The notes under the pieces were generated by a model, which was not told where the DNA came from, ran no database searches, and saw nothing but the letters and a program-made list of their open reading frames with translations. Below, piece by piece: positions 52,898 through 63,300 of a DNA stretch of 64,000 nt (positions are counted from its first letter, which is position 1; every line of letters begins with the position of its first letter). The translations under genes were made by a program, and so were the position numbers. The stretch covers positions 372,001-436,000 of the forward strand of contig NZ_VZDQ01000024.1 in NCBI RefSeq assembly GCF_009602435.1. The letters are read 5' to 3'. This stretch comes from Sediminibacillus terrae (GTDB lineage Bacteria > Bacillota > Bacilli > Bacillales > Amphibacillaceae).

Positions 52898-53587
52898 TTG
52901 TTTAAAATCCTGTTGATTGAAGATGATGAAGCCTTGTACCAGGAAATCAAAGACCGGCTCGGGCAATGGTCGTATGACGTATATGGAATCGATGATTATG
53001 AACGGGTGATGGAAACATTCACAGCTATTCAGCCTGACTTGGTGATTATCGATATCCAGCTCCCTAAATTCGACGGATTCCACTGGTGCCGGATGATCCG
53101 GGAGCACTCCAATGTGCCGATCATCTTCCTTTCTTCCCGTGACCACCCGACAGATATGGTAATGTCGATGAATCTCGGGGCAGATGACTTTGTCCAAAAA
53201 CCTTTTCATTTTGATGTGTTGATTGCCAAAATCCAGGCGATCCTCCGCAGGGTATATAATTACAGTAATGATGGGAACGAACTGAAAACCTGGGCGGGAG
53301 CGACCATCGATTTGGAGCGTAACCGGGTCAGCAACGAGACGGGAACAATCGAATTGACCAAAAATGAAATGTATATTTTAAAACTGTTGATCGAGCGAAA
53401 AGGCAAAATTGTCAACCGCGAGGAGTTGATCAACCGGTTGTGGGACGATCAGCGATTTGTCAGCGACAATACGTTAACGGTTAACGTGAACAGGTTGAGG
53501 AAACGGCTGGGCGAGCTTGGACTTGGCGACTTGATCGAAACAAAATTCGGCCAAGGATATGTAGCGAAGGAGCTGGAAAGTCGATGA
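52898..53587 (+). CDS. bceR: Response regulator BceR-like (OmpR family)
   Basis: About 229 residues. Receiver domain: acidic pocket IEDD, phospho-acceptor Asp in LVIIDIQLPKFDG, Thr/Ser in FLSSRD, Lys in DFVQKPFHF. The winged helix GTIELTKNEMYILKLLIERK ... FVSDNTLTVNVNRLRKRLGE is OmpR-type. The start is uncertain; several in-frame GTG/TTG codons occur and the TTG at 52898 is best placed after GGTGAG. It overlaps the kinase gene by four bases. BceRS-type systems respond to bacitracin or lantibiotics through the adjacent ABC transporter. Confidence 0.9.
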   Translation: MFKILLIEDDEALYQEIKDRLGQWSYDVYGIDDYERVMETFTAIQPDLVIIDIQLPKFDGFHWCRMIREHSNVPIIFLSSRDHPTDMVMSMNLGADDFVQKPFHFDVLIAKIQAILRRVYNYSNDGNELKTWAGATIDLERNRVSNETGTIELTKNEMYILKLLIERKGKIVNREELINRLWDDQRFVSDNTLTVNVNRLRKRLGELGLGDLIETKFGQGYVAKELESR

Positions 53588-54591
53588 TCGGAACCTTTTT
53601 ACGAGAACGGTTAAGCTGGATTCTCCTATACTTGCTGATACAGCTGCTGGCTCTGCTGATCGGTTATCTGGATGAAGCCATCCGCTTTTCTTCAATCATT
53701 TATTATGTATTTCTTTCTCTTGTCGCCTTTGTGATTTTTCTAATCGTCCGGTATCAACGGGAAACGACGTTTTTCCAGGAGCTGGCCGACCGTGATTATG
53801 ACCTCGATGTAACCAGCCTGCCTGAACCAAAATCGCCATTCCAGCGACTGATCATCGACAGTATCGTGATTCCAATCGAACAATTGAAAAAAGATGCTTC
53901 GACCAATCAACAACTGTTGGAACAGGAAAAAGACGATTTGCTATCGTGGATTCACGAGGTAAAAACCCCGATGACGACGATGCATTTGATCATCGACCGG
54001 ATAGAGGAGCAACAATTGAAGTCGCAATTGAAAAACGAATGGCTGCGCATCCATTTACTGCTGGATCAACAACTGCATCAAAAACGGATTCCTTTTATCG
54101 AGAACGACCTTTATATGGAAACAATCGAACTGGAACCGCTTTTGTTCAATGAAATCAATTCCCTGCGATCCTGGTGCATGCAAAAACGGATCGGCATCGA
54201 TGTCGACCTCTCTGTTTCCACTGTCCTGAGCGATGCAAAATGGCTTTCCTTTATCATCCGCCAACTCCTGACCAATGCGATTAAATACAGTGAAGTCTCG
54301 TCCGAAATCGTGGTCAAAAGCAACCAGAAAGACGGACAAAGTCAACTGCAAATCACCGATAATGGCAGAGGAATCGAAGCCAAAGATCTTCCCCGCATTT
54401 TTGATAAAGGCTTCACATCTACGACGGATCACCGGGACAATGCAGCAACCGGAATGGGATTATACCTTTCCAAAGTGGCAGCGGATATCTTGAAAATAGA
54501 CATCCGCGTACAGTCCGATCCTGGTACAGGAGCCACTTTCACGTTGACTTTCCCTGATCCGGATGAATTCGTGAAAATCCGAGGCATGTGA
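53584..54591 (+). CDS. bceS: Intramembrane-sensing histidine kinase BceS-like
   Basis: 335 residues. Two membrane helices (about 12-32 and 38-58) are separated by only a few residues, so there is no extracellular sensor; this is the hallmark of BceS kinases that read the state of the BceAB transporter. Phospho-acceptor histidine in LLSWIHEVKTPMTTMHLIID, N-box LRQLLTNAIKYS-like, and G-boxes DNGRGIEAKDLPRIFDKGFT and GMGLYLSKVAADIL. AAGGAG before the ATG, overlapping bceR. Confidence 0.92.
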   Translation: MIGTFLRERLSWILLYLLIQLLALLIGYLDEAIRFSSIIYYVFLSLVAFVIFLIVRYQRETTFFQELADRDYDLDVTSLPEPKSPFQRLIIDSIVIPIEQLKKDASTNQQLLEQEKDDLLSWIHEVKTPMTTMHLIIDRIEEQQLKSQLKNEWLRIHLLLDQQLHQKRIPFIENDLYMETIELEPLLFNEINSLRSWCMQKRIGIDVDLSVSTVLSDAKWLSFIIRQLLTNAIKYSEVSSEIVVKSNQKDGQSQLQITDNGRGIEAKDLPRIFDKGFTSTTDHRDNAATGMGLYLSKVAADILKIDIRVQSDPGTGATFTLTFPDPDEFVKIRGM

Positions 54592-54609
54592 CAAAAGTGT
54601 CACATGCCT
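54582..54609 (+). terminator. Hairpin between bceS and bceA
   Basis: AGGCATGTGACA / TGTCACATGCCT with a four-base AAAG loop, followed by TTGCTATTTTG. The kinase stop codon is inside the stem. It may attenuate readthrough so that bceAB are expressed mostly from their own inducible promoter; an intrinsic terminator is likely but the T run is short. Confidence 0.55.
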
Positions 54610-54693
54610 TTGCTATTTTGTTAGAAGAATGAAAGGACTCCTGGAATCAGACATTATAAAATGAAGCTAACAACGCACTTTGGAGGGTTACAA

Positions 54694-55455
54694 ATGAATG
54701 TATTGGAAGCATCAAAAATCCATAAAAGCTATGGAAACAAATTCACCAAACAAGAAGTCTTGACAGGTATCGACATAAGTATCAAAACCGGAGAGTTCGT
54801 CACCATCATGGGAGCGTCTGGTTCCGGAAAAACCACGCTGCTCAATGTCCTTTCATCCATCGACCGTGTCAGTCATGGCACAATCAAGGTCAATGGGGAG
54901 GAAATCACCGGCAGGAAAGACAAGCAACTGGCAGAGTTCAGGAAGCATCACTTAGGTTTTATTTTTCAGGAATACAATTTACTCGACACCTTGACGGTGA
55001 AGGAAAATATCCTTTTACCGTTGTCCATATCGAAAGTGTCCAAGCAGGAAGCCAACAAACGATTCCAACGTATAGCTGATGAATTAGGAATTGCCGACAT
55101 CCAGCACAAGTATCCAAACGAGATATCCGGAGGACAAAAACAGCGTACATCGGCAGCTCGAGCCTTCATTCATGAACCAAGCATCATTTTTGCCGATGAA
55201 CCGACCGGCGCACTCGATTCCAAGTCGGCATCCGACTTACTTTCGAAAATGAGCGACTTGAACGAAAAACGGAAAGCCACCATCGTCATGGTTACCCACG
55301 ATCCGGTGGCGGCAAGCTACAGCAGCCGGGTCATTTTCATCAAAGACGGCAGCATTTACACGCAATTGAACAAAGGGGATCAGACAAGGCAAACCTTCCT
55401 GAAAGATATCATGAAAACCCAAGGGGTACTGGGCGGGGTTCAATATGAACATTAA
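54694..55455 (+). CDS. bceA: Bacitracin/lantibiotic ABC transporter ATPase BceA-like
   Basis: 253 residues from the ATG at 54694 (TTTGGAGGG upstream). Walker [13 protein letters not shown]-loop [10 protein letters not shown], signature [15 protein letters not shown], Walker [15 protein letters not shown]-loop VTHDP. MacB/LolD-type ATPase pairing with the large FtsX-fold permease downstream. It frees undecaprenyl-pyrophosphate-bound antibiotics and signals to BceS. The stop overlaps bceB by 11 bases. Confidence 0.94.
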   Translation: MNVLEASKIHKSYGNKFTKQEVLTGIDISIKTGEFVTIMGASGSGKTTLLNVLSSIDRVSHGTIKVNGEEITGRKDKQLAEFRKHHLGFIFQEYNLLDTLTVKENILLPLSISKVSKQEANKRFQRIADELGIADIQHKYPNEISGGQKQRTSAARAFIHEPSIIFADEPTGALDSKSASDLLSKMSDLNEKRKATIVMVTHDPVAASYSSRVIFIKDGSIYTQLNKGDQTRQTFLKDIMKTQGVLGGVQYEH

Positions 55456-57391
55456 TCAACTGATCTTCCGCAATTTGAAAAAGAACTTAAAAAACTACTA
55501 CTTATATGTCTTTGCCTTGATTTTCAGCGTGGCTCTCTATTTTGCTTTTGTCACCATGCAGTACGATCCGGCAATGGATGAGGCGAAATCAGGAATTAAA
55601 GGGGCGGCAGGAGTACGTGCAGCATCTGTCCTGCTAGTGGCAATCGTCTCCGTGTTTCTGTTGTACGCCAACAACTTATTTATCAAAAGGCGCAGCAAGG
55701 AAATCGGGCTGTTCCAGTTAATCGGGATGACAAAAAACCGGATTTTCCGGATTCTCAGTGCAGAAAACCTGATCATTTATTTCGGGTCGCTGGCAATCGG
55801 CATCGCGGTAGGGTTTTCAGTCTCCAAGCTGATTACCATGGCTTTCTTCAAAGTAACCGGTATCGAAGCCGTAGCAAATCTTTATTTTTCACCGCAAGCA
55901 CTTGTTCAAACCCTTATCGTGTTCAGTGCGATCTATTTGTTAATCATGCTGATGAATTATCTGTTTATCAGGCGGCAGAGCATACTTTCTTTATTCCACG
56001 TCACTTCTCGTACTGAAGAAAAAGTGAAGAAAATATCAATCTGGGAGATTTTGATGGGTATTTTAGGCCTTGGATTGATTGTGACAGGTTATTATGTTTC
56101 TTCCAAATTGTTTGATGGAGACTTCAATTCTATTACCCGTTTGTATATGGCCATGCTTTTCATTCTCGGTTCTGTGATTGTCGGGACTTATTTCTTTTAC
56201 AAAGGATCCGTCCGTTTTGTAGCAAATTTGATCCGAAAAAACAAAGGCGGCTATTTGAATATCAACGAAGTACTCTCCTTATCGTCGATCATGTTCCGGA
56301 TGAAATCGAATGCCATGCTGTTGACGATTATTACCACCGTATCGGCATTGGCGATCGCTTTGTTGTCCTTGACGTACATTTCCTATTATTCGGCGGAAAA
56401 AACAGCAGAAACGATGTCGCCTGATGACTTTTCGTTGATTGACCAGGAGGCTGCCGAAAGCTTCGGAGAAAATTTAGCCGAACATAGTATTGCCTATCAA
56501 AAAACCGAGATAGAAGTATTGACGGCTGACATCGATATTTCAGAAATTACGGATGCAAACTTGGAAGAGTTCAATACAGATGGCGGAAATATGACTGTAC
56601 CAGTTATAAGCGATACAGATGTGGAAGGGATGAATCTTACAGAAAACGAAACCTTGTTTACCGGGTATAATGACGCTCTTCAAAAAATGATTAACTTAGA
56701 TGGAGAGGGCAATGTCACGATTCACGGAAAAAACGAAGAAATACTCCAGCGCTATGCCGGCCTATCCAAGGAAAAAGTAATCTCCAACTACTTTACCGTA
56801 GGTGGTCTACCCACTGCAGTCGTCGATCGTACAACATATGAACAGTTGAAGCAGGATCTAAATCCAGAGGTACAGCAGGAAGCATCGACCTATATCGGCA
56901 TCACTTTGAAGGACGAAAACAAAGTTGAGGAAGCAAATGATATTTTCCAAAGCATGAAGATAAGTGAAGAATTCGGGAACTATTCGCTATACCAATCTAC
57001 GCTGAACCAAAAACAAAACATGGGATTGATCATGTTCATTGTCGGTTTCTTGGGGCTTACATTCCTGGTCACTTCGGGCTGCATTCTATACTTCAAGCAA
57101 ATGGGAGAAAGCGAAGAAGAAAAACCGAGCTATACCATTCTGCGCAAGTTAGGCTTTACCCGGAAAGACTTGGAAAAGGGGATCCGCGGAAAACAAGTAT
57201 TCAACTTCGGAATTCCGCTAATTGTCGGGCTGCTTCACAGCTATTTTGCTGTTCAATCCGGCTGGTTCTTTTTCGGCAATGAACTTTGGACACCGATGTT
57301 GATCGTGATGGGCCTGTACACGGCGCTTTATTCGATATTCGGGTTCCTTTCTTTCCTTTATTACAAAAAAATCATTCATGAGTCCTTGTGA
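55445..57391 (+). CDS. bceB: Bacitracin/lantibiotic ABC transporter permease BceB-like
   Basis: 648 residues. Ten membrane helices with the FtsX domain in both halves and a large extracellular domain at about residues 315-525 (between helices 7 and 8) that determines which antibiotic is recognised. [20 protein letters not shown]-like opening and [20 protein letters not shown] are typical. With BceA it forms the resistance and sensing unit of the module. The identity of its antibiotic cannot be read from sequence. Confidence 0.93.
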   Translation: MNINQLIFRNLKKNLKNYYLYVFALIFSVALYFAFVTMQYDPAMDEAKSGIKGAAGVRAASVLLVAIVSVFLLYANNLFIKRRSKEIGLFQLIGMTKNRIFRILSAENLIIYFGSLAIGIAVGFSVSKLITMAFFKVTGIEAVANLYFSPQALVQTLIVFSAIYLLIMLMNYLFIRRQSILSLFHVTSRTEEKVKKISIWEILMGILGLGLIVTGYYVSSKLFDGDFNSITRLYMAMLFILGSVIVGTYFFYKGSVRFVANLIRKNKGGYLNINEVLSLSSIMFRMKSNAMLLTIITTVSALAIALLSLTYISYYSAEKTAETMSPDDFSLIDQEAAESFGENLAEHSIAYQKTEIEVLTADIDISEITDANLEEFNTDGGNMTVPVISDTDVEGMNLTENETLFTGYNDALQKMINLDGEGNVTIHGKNEEILQRYAGLSKEKVISNYFTVGGLPTAVVDRTTYEQLKQDLNPEVQQEASTYIGITLKDENKVEEANDIFQSMKISEEFGNYSLYQSTLNQKQNMGLIMFIVGFLGLTFLVTSGCILYFKQMGESEEEKPSYTILRKLGFTRKDLEKGIRGKQVFNFGIPLIVGLLHSYFAVQSGWFFFGNELWTPMLIVMGLYTALYSIFGFLSFLYYKKIIHESL

Positions 57392-57395
57392 ATAC

Positions 57396-57429
57396 AAGCC
57401 CTGATCCCGTTGGCATCAGGGCTTTTTTC
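57396..57429 (+). terminator. Terminator of bceB
   Basis: AAGCCCTGAT / ATCAGGGCTT followed by TTTTCTTT. Confidence 0.9.
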
Positions 57430-57547
57430 TTTAAGCCCTTTTCGCAGGCTTTGTGCTTTTAACATTTCCCTTTTGATACAAACTGTACAATACCTGTAAT
57501 GGAAGGTTTTCAATGCTATCCAAATAAAGTGTTGACCACCGCTTGGA

Positions 57548-57657
57548 TAGCATACTTCGCTTTCCGCGGGCACGGCTTCAGCTAACTTGGTAAAGAAAAC
57601 CGCTTTACCAAGTGGATCTTCAGCTCGCGCTTTTCCCGCAGGAGTCTGCGTATGCTA
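57548..57657. repeat. Hairpin-type intergenic repeat, copy 2
   Basis: Bounded by TAGCATAC (57548-57555) and GTATGCTA (57650-57657). It shares with copy 1 (13.9 kb) the core words CGCTTTCCGCGGGC, TTCAGCTCGCGC and CCCGCAGGAGTCTGCG, here in opposite orientation. An additional perfect hairpin ACTTGGTAAAG / CTTTACCAAGT is inserted in its middle. Confidence 0.75.
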
Positions 57658-57908
57658 CCTGCGCTAAGAAGCAAGAAGCATACTGTTTATCACAAGCGGA
57701 GAAGCTTATACCGTTGAAATCCAACCAGACTTCTTAATAACGCTTTTCAGGAAACGTGTTTTTTCTCTTCACAAAAATGTGGAGTTCCGTATGTTCTCCT
57801 TCTCTTGGACTATCTGCTTGTATTCCTAGTAACGCCTTTTGATAGACAAGACGTTTCACGCAGTATCAAGTGATGCAAGAGAAAATGTTTCACACATGCA
57901 TTCCTAAA

Positions 57909-58012
57909 CAGGAGTCCGGCTCCAGCGGAGGAAAGGCCTCGGTGAGATCCCACAGAGCGTCAGCTCGAGGAAGCTCATCAGCCGCCCGCGGAAAGCGCAG
58001 GGTATTTCCGCA
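57909..58012. repeat. Degenerate copy 3 of the hairpin repeat
   Basis: GGAGTCCGGCTCCAGCGGAG, GCGTCAGCTCGAGG and GCCGCCCGCGGAAAGCGCAG recall the other copies, but end repeats are lost. The surrounding stretch 57661-58230 carries no recognisable gene. Confidence 0.5.
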
Positions 58013-58230
58013 GCGGCGAACACCTACTCAACGAATATAGGAGGGGAGGAAGGAGCATTCAAACTATGTCACATTTATATCTTACCTGAAAACCAAAGTC
58101 TAAAAACAGTCTTTCCTTACCTTGTTCCACTCATTTGTTGTGGTGCTCCTGTTCGGCAATTCAATATTCCGAACCAAGGTTTCCAGCCCTGCATAAGGTA
58201 AAGCAATGAAATTCAAGGATGTGAAAAACT

Positions 58231-58683
58231 GTGAACCAATTAAACCCCGAAAAGGTATCCGTAGAGTTCAGAGGTAGCGTCACACCTACCGCACCCTTCA
58301 TTTCCCGGCATTATACACTGACCCACTCGGATATTACTGCAGATCTTTTTGTCACCATCGGGAGGAGTTTTGCCTGGGATAAAGTCAACCCATTGTTGCG
58401 AGATGAAGTGATCGGAAAATGGTCAACGTGCAATGACTCCTTAGCCTTCCAAGCGTTCGTTCAGGTCGACGGGCCCGACGGACAGTCATCGGCAGCTATG
58501 CGGGACGAGATATTCCGGAGGGAACTTCCGCTCGCCTTAGAAGCGATCCGTTATGCAGACCATACATTTTTTTCCATACACCCTGTCCTGGATCATTCAC
58601 CTATTATCATAGACTTTCTTTCCACGGATCCCCGCTTCCAAAATCGAGAATGTTGGGGCACATTTTCGGCCTATGCCCCATGA
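58231..58683 (+). CDS. Staygreen family protein (bacterial SGR homologue)
   Basis: 150 residues. NQLNPEKVSVEFRGSVTPTA, then PFISRHYTLTHSDITADLFV, and a DEVIGKW segment match the Staygreen family (PF12638). Plant SGR removes magnesium from chlorophyll a; bacterial homologues from non-photosynthetic Bacillus-type species are known to show Mg-dechelating activity on chlorophyll derivatives, their natural role being unclear. GTG start after AAGGATGTG. Its 3' end overlaps the convergent permease gene by 13 bases. Confidence 0.85.
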   Translation: MNQLNPEKVSVEFRGSVTPTAPFISRHYTLTHSDITADLFVTIGRSFAWDKVNPLLRDEVIGKWSTCNDSLAFQAFVQVDGPDGQSSAAMRDEIFRRELPLALEAIRYADHTFFSIHPVLDHSPIIIDFLSTDPRFQNRECWGTFSAYAP

Positions 58684-60065
58684 TCTTGCGGCGATTTCCG
58701 GAAAACCTTATAGCAAACAAAAATGACGACAATCAGCCCCACACTAATGAACAAGCCTATCCGTTCACCGGCATGGAATAGCGCACCAGCAAGTACGATC
58801 AGGATGAGAACCAAGCCCAAATAAGAGGTATATGGATAGCCAAAAGCTTTGAATGTTCCTTGATTTTCTTGATAGGTTGGATGCAACTTCAAATGAGAAG
58901 CCAAAATCATGCCCCAATTCAGGATTAAAATCACTCCGGCAGAAGTGGTCACGTATTCATACATCGAACCCGGCAGTAAATAGGAAAATAAAATGGATAC
59001 AGCAAGCCCGATTGCAGTTATCAACAAAGCGTAAACCGCTACACCCCGGCTGTTTTTCTGTTTGACTTTCGATGGTGCATCTCCGTCCTTGGCAAGGGAA
59101 ACCATGACGCGGCTTATCGAAAACAACGCGCCCACCATAGTCGAAAAGGCTGCACTGATAATAATGATGTTGAATATGGAATCTAGGTAGGGGATGCGGA
59201 AGGCAGACAAAGCGGTGACAAACGGACTTTCCGATTCGTTGATCTCAGACCAGTCCACCATCCATAAAACAAAGAAAAGGGAAAGGACATACAGGGTTAC
59301 CAACGTGATGATCAATCCGATTCCGGATTTGGAAATATCCCGTTTATGGTCTAATTCAGATGCCGTGACCCCGACAACGGCAATCCCGCCAAAGGAAAAA
59401 AAAATAAAAATCATCGCTGCCCAAAGCCCTCCAAGACCATGGGGAAAAAATCCTCCTATGCCAGTCTGAACGGCTGTATCCATCTCCCCCGGGGAAATGG
59501 CCCCAAGCAGAAATAAAGCGCCAAAGCCAATGAACGAAACCAGTGTGGCTATTTTGACGGTTGCAAACATTGACTCGATTTTCCCGAAATTTTGCACTCC
59601 CAACAAGTTGATACCAAAGCCGAGCGCTGCGTAAATGATAGAAAAAATCCATAACGGAATATGCGAAAACCAAAACTGCGTGAAAGTCGACAGTGCCACA
59701 ATCTCGCTGGACATAATCAACACGCCGGACAACCAGTACATCCAGCCGGAAGTGAATCCTGCAGCATGGCCAAACGCTTTCGTGGCATATGCGCGGAAAG
59801 AGCCTGGCGACGGATCATTTATCGTCATTTCTGCCAGGGCGCTGAACACAAAAAATGTCGTCAGACCGGCAATTAAATAACCAAACAAAATGGACGGGCC
59901 CGCCGTTTTGATGGAAAGACCGGTACCAAGAAAGAATCCCGCTCCGATGATGGAACCGATCCCGATCAAGGACAGCTGCCACCAATGAAGATTGCCCTTG
60001 CCTTTTTCTATCTGCTTCTGTTGACGATGCTTAACAGCTTGTTTTACCAAGTGATGATGCTTCAA
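58671..60065 (-). CDS. APC superfamily amino acid permease
   Basis: 464 residues from the TTG at 60065 after AGGAGGAAATCGG; an in-frame TTG further upstream (60083) is less well placed. Twelve membrane helices. LSLIGIGSIIGAGFFLGTGL is the unwound-helix substrate motif of APC permeases, followed by SALAEMTINDPSPGSFRAYA. Relatives such as YbxG/AapA import neutral amino acids. Substrate not determined. I looked for a T-box leader upstream and found none. Confidence 0.9.
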   Translation of the reverse strand: MKHHHLVKQAVKHRQQKQIEKGKGNLHWWQLSLIGIGSIIGAGFFLGTGLSIKTAGPSILFGYLIAGLTTFFVFSALAEMTINDPSPGSFRAYATKAFGHAAGFTSGWMYWLSGVLIMSSEIVALSTFTQFWFSHIPLWIFSIIYAALGFGINLLGVQNFGKIESMFATVKIATLVSFIGFGALFLLGAISPGEMDTAVQTGIGGFFPHGLGGLWAAMIFIFFSFGGIAVVGVTASELDHKRDISKSGIGLIITLVTLYVLSLFFVLWMVDWSEINESESPFVTALSAFRIPYLDSIFNIIIISAAFSTMVGALFSISRVMVSLAKDGDAPSKVKQKNSRGVAVYALLITAIGLAVSILFSYLLPGSMYEYVTTSAGVILILNWGMILASHLKLHPTYQENQGTFKAFGYPYTSYLGLVLILIVLAGALFHAGERIGLFISVGLIVVIFVCYKVFRKSPQDHGA

Positions 60066-60328
60066 ACCGATTTCCTCCTGCAACCCGACTTTGCCCTTAT
60101 TATGTGCCGGTTGCTACAAAACCATAACCGATTCTCTTTACAAAGGGGGCTCTTTATCAGCGATCCATAGTCTACTTAAAGGGAAATGGCTGCTTTTTCC
60201 CAATCAAAAGGGAACGGAAAGATAAATTTGATAAGACTGCCCTATGGTCTTGTTTACGAAAGTACCCACACTGCGCGAAGGAAATCAGTTTGTATTCCAG
60301 GTCTACCAGTCACTCCTTAACAATCCTT

Positions 60329-61903
60329 TTAAAAAAATAAAGATATCACCAAGGTCCAAATGCAAACAAACAATAACAGGCCAAAACTATATTTCAATGT
60401 CATGTTTGTTAAGGTTGCTTCGCTGCCTGTTTTACCTACCGCAGCGGTTGCGATGGCAATCGATTGCGGAGAGACAAGCTTAGCTATCACGCCGCCAGCT
60501 GTATTGGCGGCAACCAACAAGGAAGAATTGGTCCCGATGATATTGCCTGCAGTAGCCTGAATAGGTGCGAACAGTGTATTGTTGTTCACCACCGACCCTG
60601 TCATGAAGACGCCGATCCAACCGAGAACAGGTGACAGTAACGGAAAGACCTTTCCTGTTGTCGCAACTGCCTCCCCTAAAGCAGTTGTCAATCCACCGTA
60701 GGTCATCAGCTTGGCAATGCCGATAATGGCACAGATCATGACAATTGGTTTCCAAAATTCTCGAACGGTCTTACCAAGAAGCTGTAGACTCTGGCTAAAA
60801 CGAATCGCCCTTGTGGAAGCAACTGTCGTCAATCCTGCCAACAATATCGCTGTCCCGGTCGCCCCCATGAAATCAATCGAAACAGGTATGGAAGAACCAG
60901 GAATGATGAAGCCCCATACCGCCCAATCAAACACTGCCCCCTCTGCAAACAACCCTTTAAAAACCGGCAAACTCCACACCAGCACGAATGCCGTTAATAG
61001 GTAAAACGGAGACCAGGCCTTGATGACTTCGCCGGCAGAATACTTCTCCGTCTGACACTCCTTTCCGTTCAGTAAAAAAATGTTCTTCGGTTGCCACTTT
61101 TTTAAAAATAACGCCAACAAACCCATGGCAAGTAGAGAAGGAATGATATCTGCCAGCTCCGGTCCAAGCACAACTGTAATAAGCGCCTGGGTTACCGTGT
61201 ATGTTGTTGAAGTAACCAGGATGGCGGGTAGTATTTCTTTCACTCCCTTTATCCCATCAACAAGCAGAATAAGCAAAAACGGAATCGTAAAATTAATGAG
61301 TGGCAATGTCAGAGCCGTCATGATCGATACGTCCATCGAATTCACTCCGCCTTCCAATCCAAACGTGTCGATAATTCCCACCGGGATTCCAATTGCACCA
61401 AAAGCTCCGGATGCCCCATTGGCAATCAAACAGAGCATAGCGGCCTGCAACGGCTTGAAGCCAAGCGAAACCAACAGTACCGCACAGATAGCAATTGGAA
61501 CGCCAAATCCGGCAGCCCCTTCCAAAAAGGCATTAAAACAAAAGCCAATCAGTAATAAATGGATACGCTGGTCCTTCGATATCCCTACAATACTCCCGCG
61601 GAGTGTTTCAAATTTCCCTGACTTGACCGCAACTTTATATAACCATACAGCCATGACGATTATATAACCGATCGGCCATACTCCTTGAATCAATCCTTGC
61701 ATGACGCTGCCCAGGGATTCCCCCAAAGGAAGCCGGAAAAGGAACAATGCAATGAAGAACGTCACCAGCAAATTTAACAGGGCGGCATAAATCCCCTTCA
61801 TTTTCAATACGGTCAGACATAATAAGAACAAGAGAATCGGTATTGCAGCGACCAGTGCTGATACAACCAGGTTATCAAATGGATTGAAGCTCTCTGCCAA
61901 CAT
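60329..61903 (-). CDS. lctP: L-lactate permease LctP
   Basis: 524 residues with about 13-14 membrane helices of the LctP/LldP family: FNAFLEGAAGFGVPIAICAV, GASGAFGAIGIPVGIIDTFG and MTGSVVNNNTLFAPIQATAG. It moves lactate with protons. It lies 36 bases after ldh on the same strand, the same order as in the B. subtilis ldh-lctP operon, so it probably exports fermentation lactate or re-imports it. Ribosome site AAGGGAGC. Confidence 0.93.
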   Translation of the reverse strand: MLAESFNPFDNLVVSALVAAIPILLFLLCLTVLKMKGIYAALLNLLVTFFIALFLFRLPLGESLGSVMQGLIQGVWPIGYIIVMAVWLYKVAVKSGKFETLRGSIVGISKDQRIHLLLIGFCFNAFLEGAAGFGVPIAICAVLLVSLGFKPLQAAMLCLIANGASGAFGAIGIPVGIIDTFGLEGGVNSMDVSIMTALTLPLINFTIPFLLILLVDGIKGVKEILPAILVTSTTYTVTQALITVVLGPELADIIPSLLAMGLLALFLKKWQPKNIFLLNGKECQTEKYSAGEVIKAWSPFYLLTAFVLVWSLPVFKGLFAEGAVFDWAVWGFIIPGSSIPVSIDFMGATGTAILLAGLTTVASTRAIRFSQSLQLLGKTVREFWKPIVMICAIIGIAKLMTYGGLTTALGEAVATTGKVFPLLSPVLGWIGVFMTGSVVNNNTLFAPIQATAGNIIGTNSSLLVAANTAGGVIAKLVSPQSIAIATAAVGKTGSEATLTNMTLKYSFGLLLFVCIWTLVISLFF

Positions 61904-61939
61904 GTTAACTGCTCCCTTTTATAAGTTAGATCCCGACCG

Positions 61940-62878
<939 letters not shown>

Positions 62879-62890
62879 TCATACCTCCCT

Positions 62891-62920
62891 ATCCATATGT
62901 GAATTAATTCACATATGGAT
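62891..62920. promoter_or_regulatory. 30-bp perfect palindrome in the ldh leader (second Rex-like site)
   Basis: ATCCATATGTGAATT is followed directly by its exact reverse complement. The centre TGTGAATTAATTCACA resembles the Rex consensus. It lies immediately before the ldh ribosome site, so it can act as an operator in DNA and as a stable mRNA hairpin. Confidence 0.7.
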
Positions 62921-62963
62921 GTAAAAATTTTTACCTTGGATTTTTCACCAGATCGACTACATA

Positions 62964-62981
62964 TTGTGAAACATTTCACAA
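62964..62981. promoter_or_regulatory. Rex box upstream of ldh
   Basis: TTGTGAAACATTTCACAA is an ideal match to the Rex consensus TTGTGAAWWWWTTCACAA except for one central base. It lies about 85 bases before ldh, in the promoter region. Rex leaves the site when the NADH/NAD+ ratio rises. Confidence 0.85.
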
Positions 62982-63244
62982 TTAAATTATAATACACCTT
63001 TTTGAGATTTGCAATGCTTTTAAGGATAAGAATAAAGCATTTCTGAAATAGAAAGATTTTCGTAAAACCTCTCCAAAGTGTACACCGTTTCCTAAGTACC
63101 TTACCCACTTTCACAGGAAATCACACAATCCTGGAACAACAGGAAAACCGCTAGACGTGCAATCAAACAGATAAAGCTCTGGAACCCGTCGATTATAGGA
63201 TTAGTCGCTAGGACCAGATGTAGAAGGAACAGGCTTCACGTTAA

Positions 63245-63287
63245 AGCCATCAAGCAGGGAGACAACTCGTGTACCTGCTTGATGGCT
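63245..63287. terminator. Hairpin terminator downstream of the SDR gene
   Basis: A 14-base stem AGCCATCAAGCAGG / CCTGCTTGATGGCT. The minus-strand T run (CTTTAACG) is short, but its position 14 bases after the SDR stop fits. The 260 bases between it and the Rex box carry nothing recognised. Confidence 0.6.
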
Positions 63288-63300
63288 GCTTTTTCCTTCT

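Noticed and set aside
60066-60240. Possible T-box leader upstream of the APC permease
   Set aside because: No specifier stem, no T-box sequence (TGGNACCGCG-like) and no antiterminator/terminator pair could be found.
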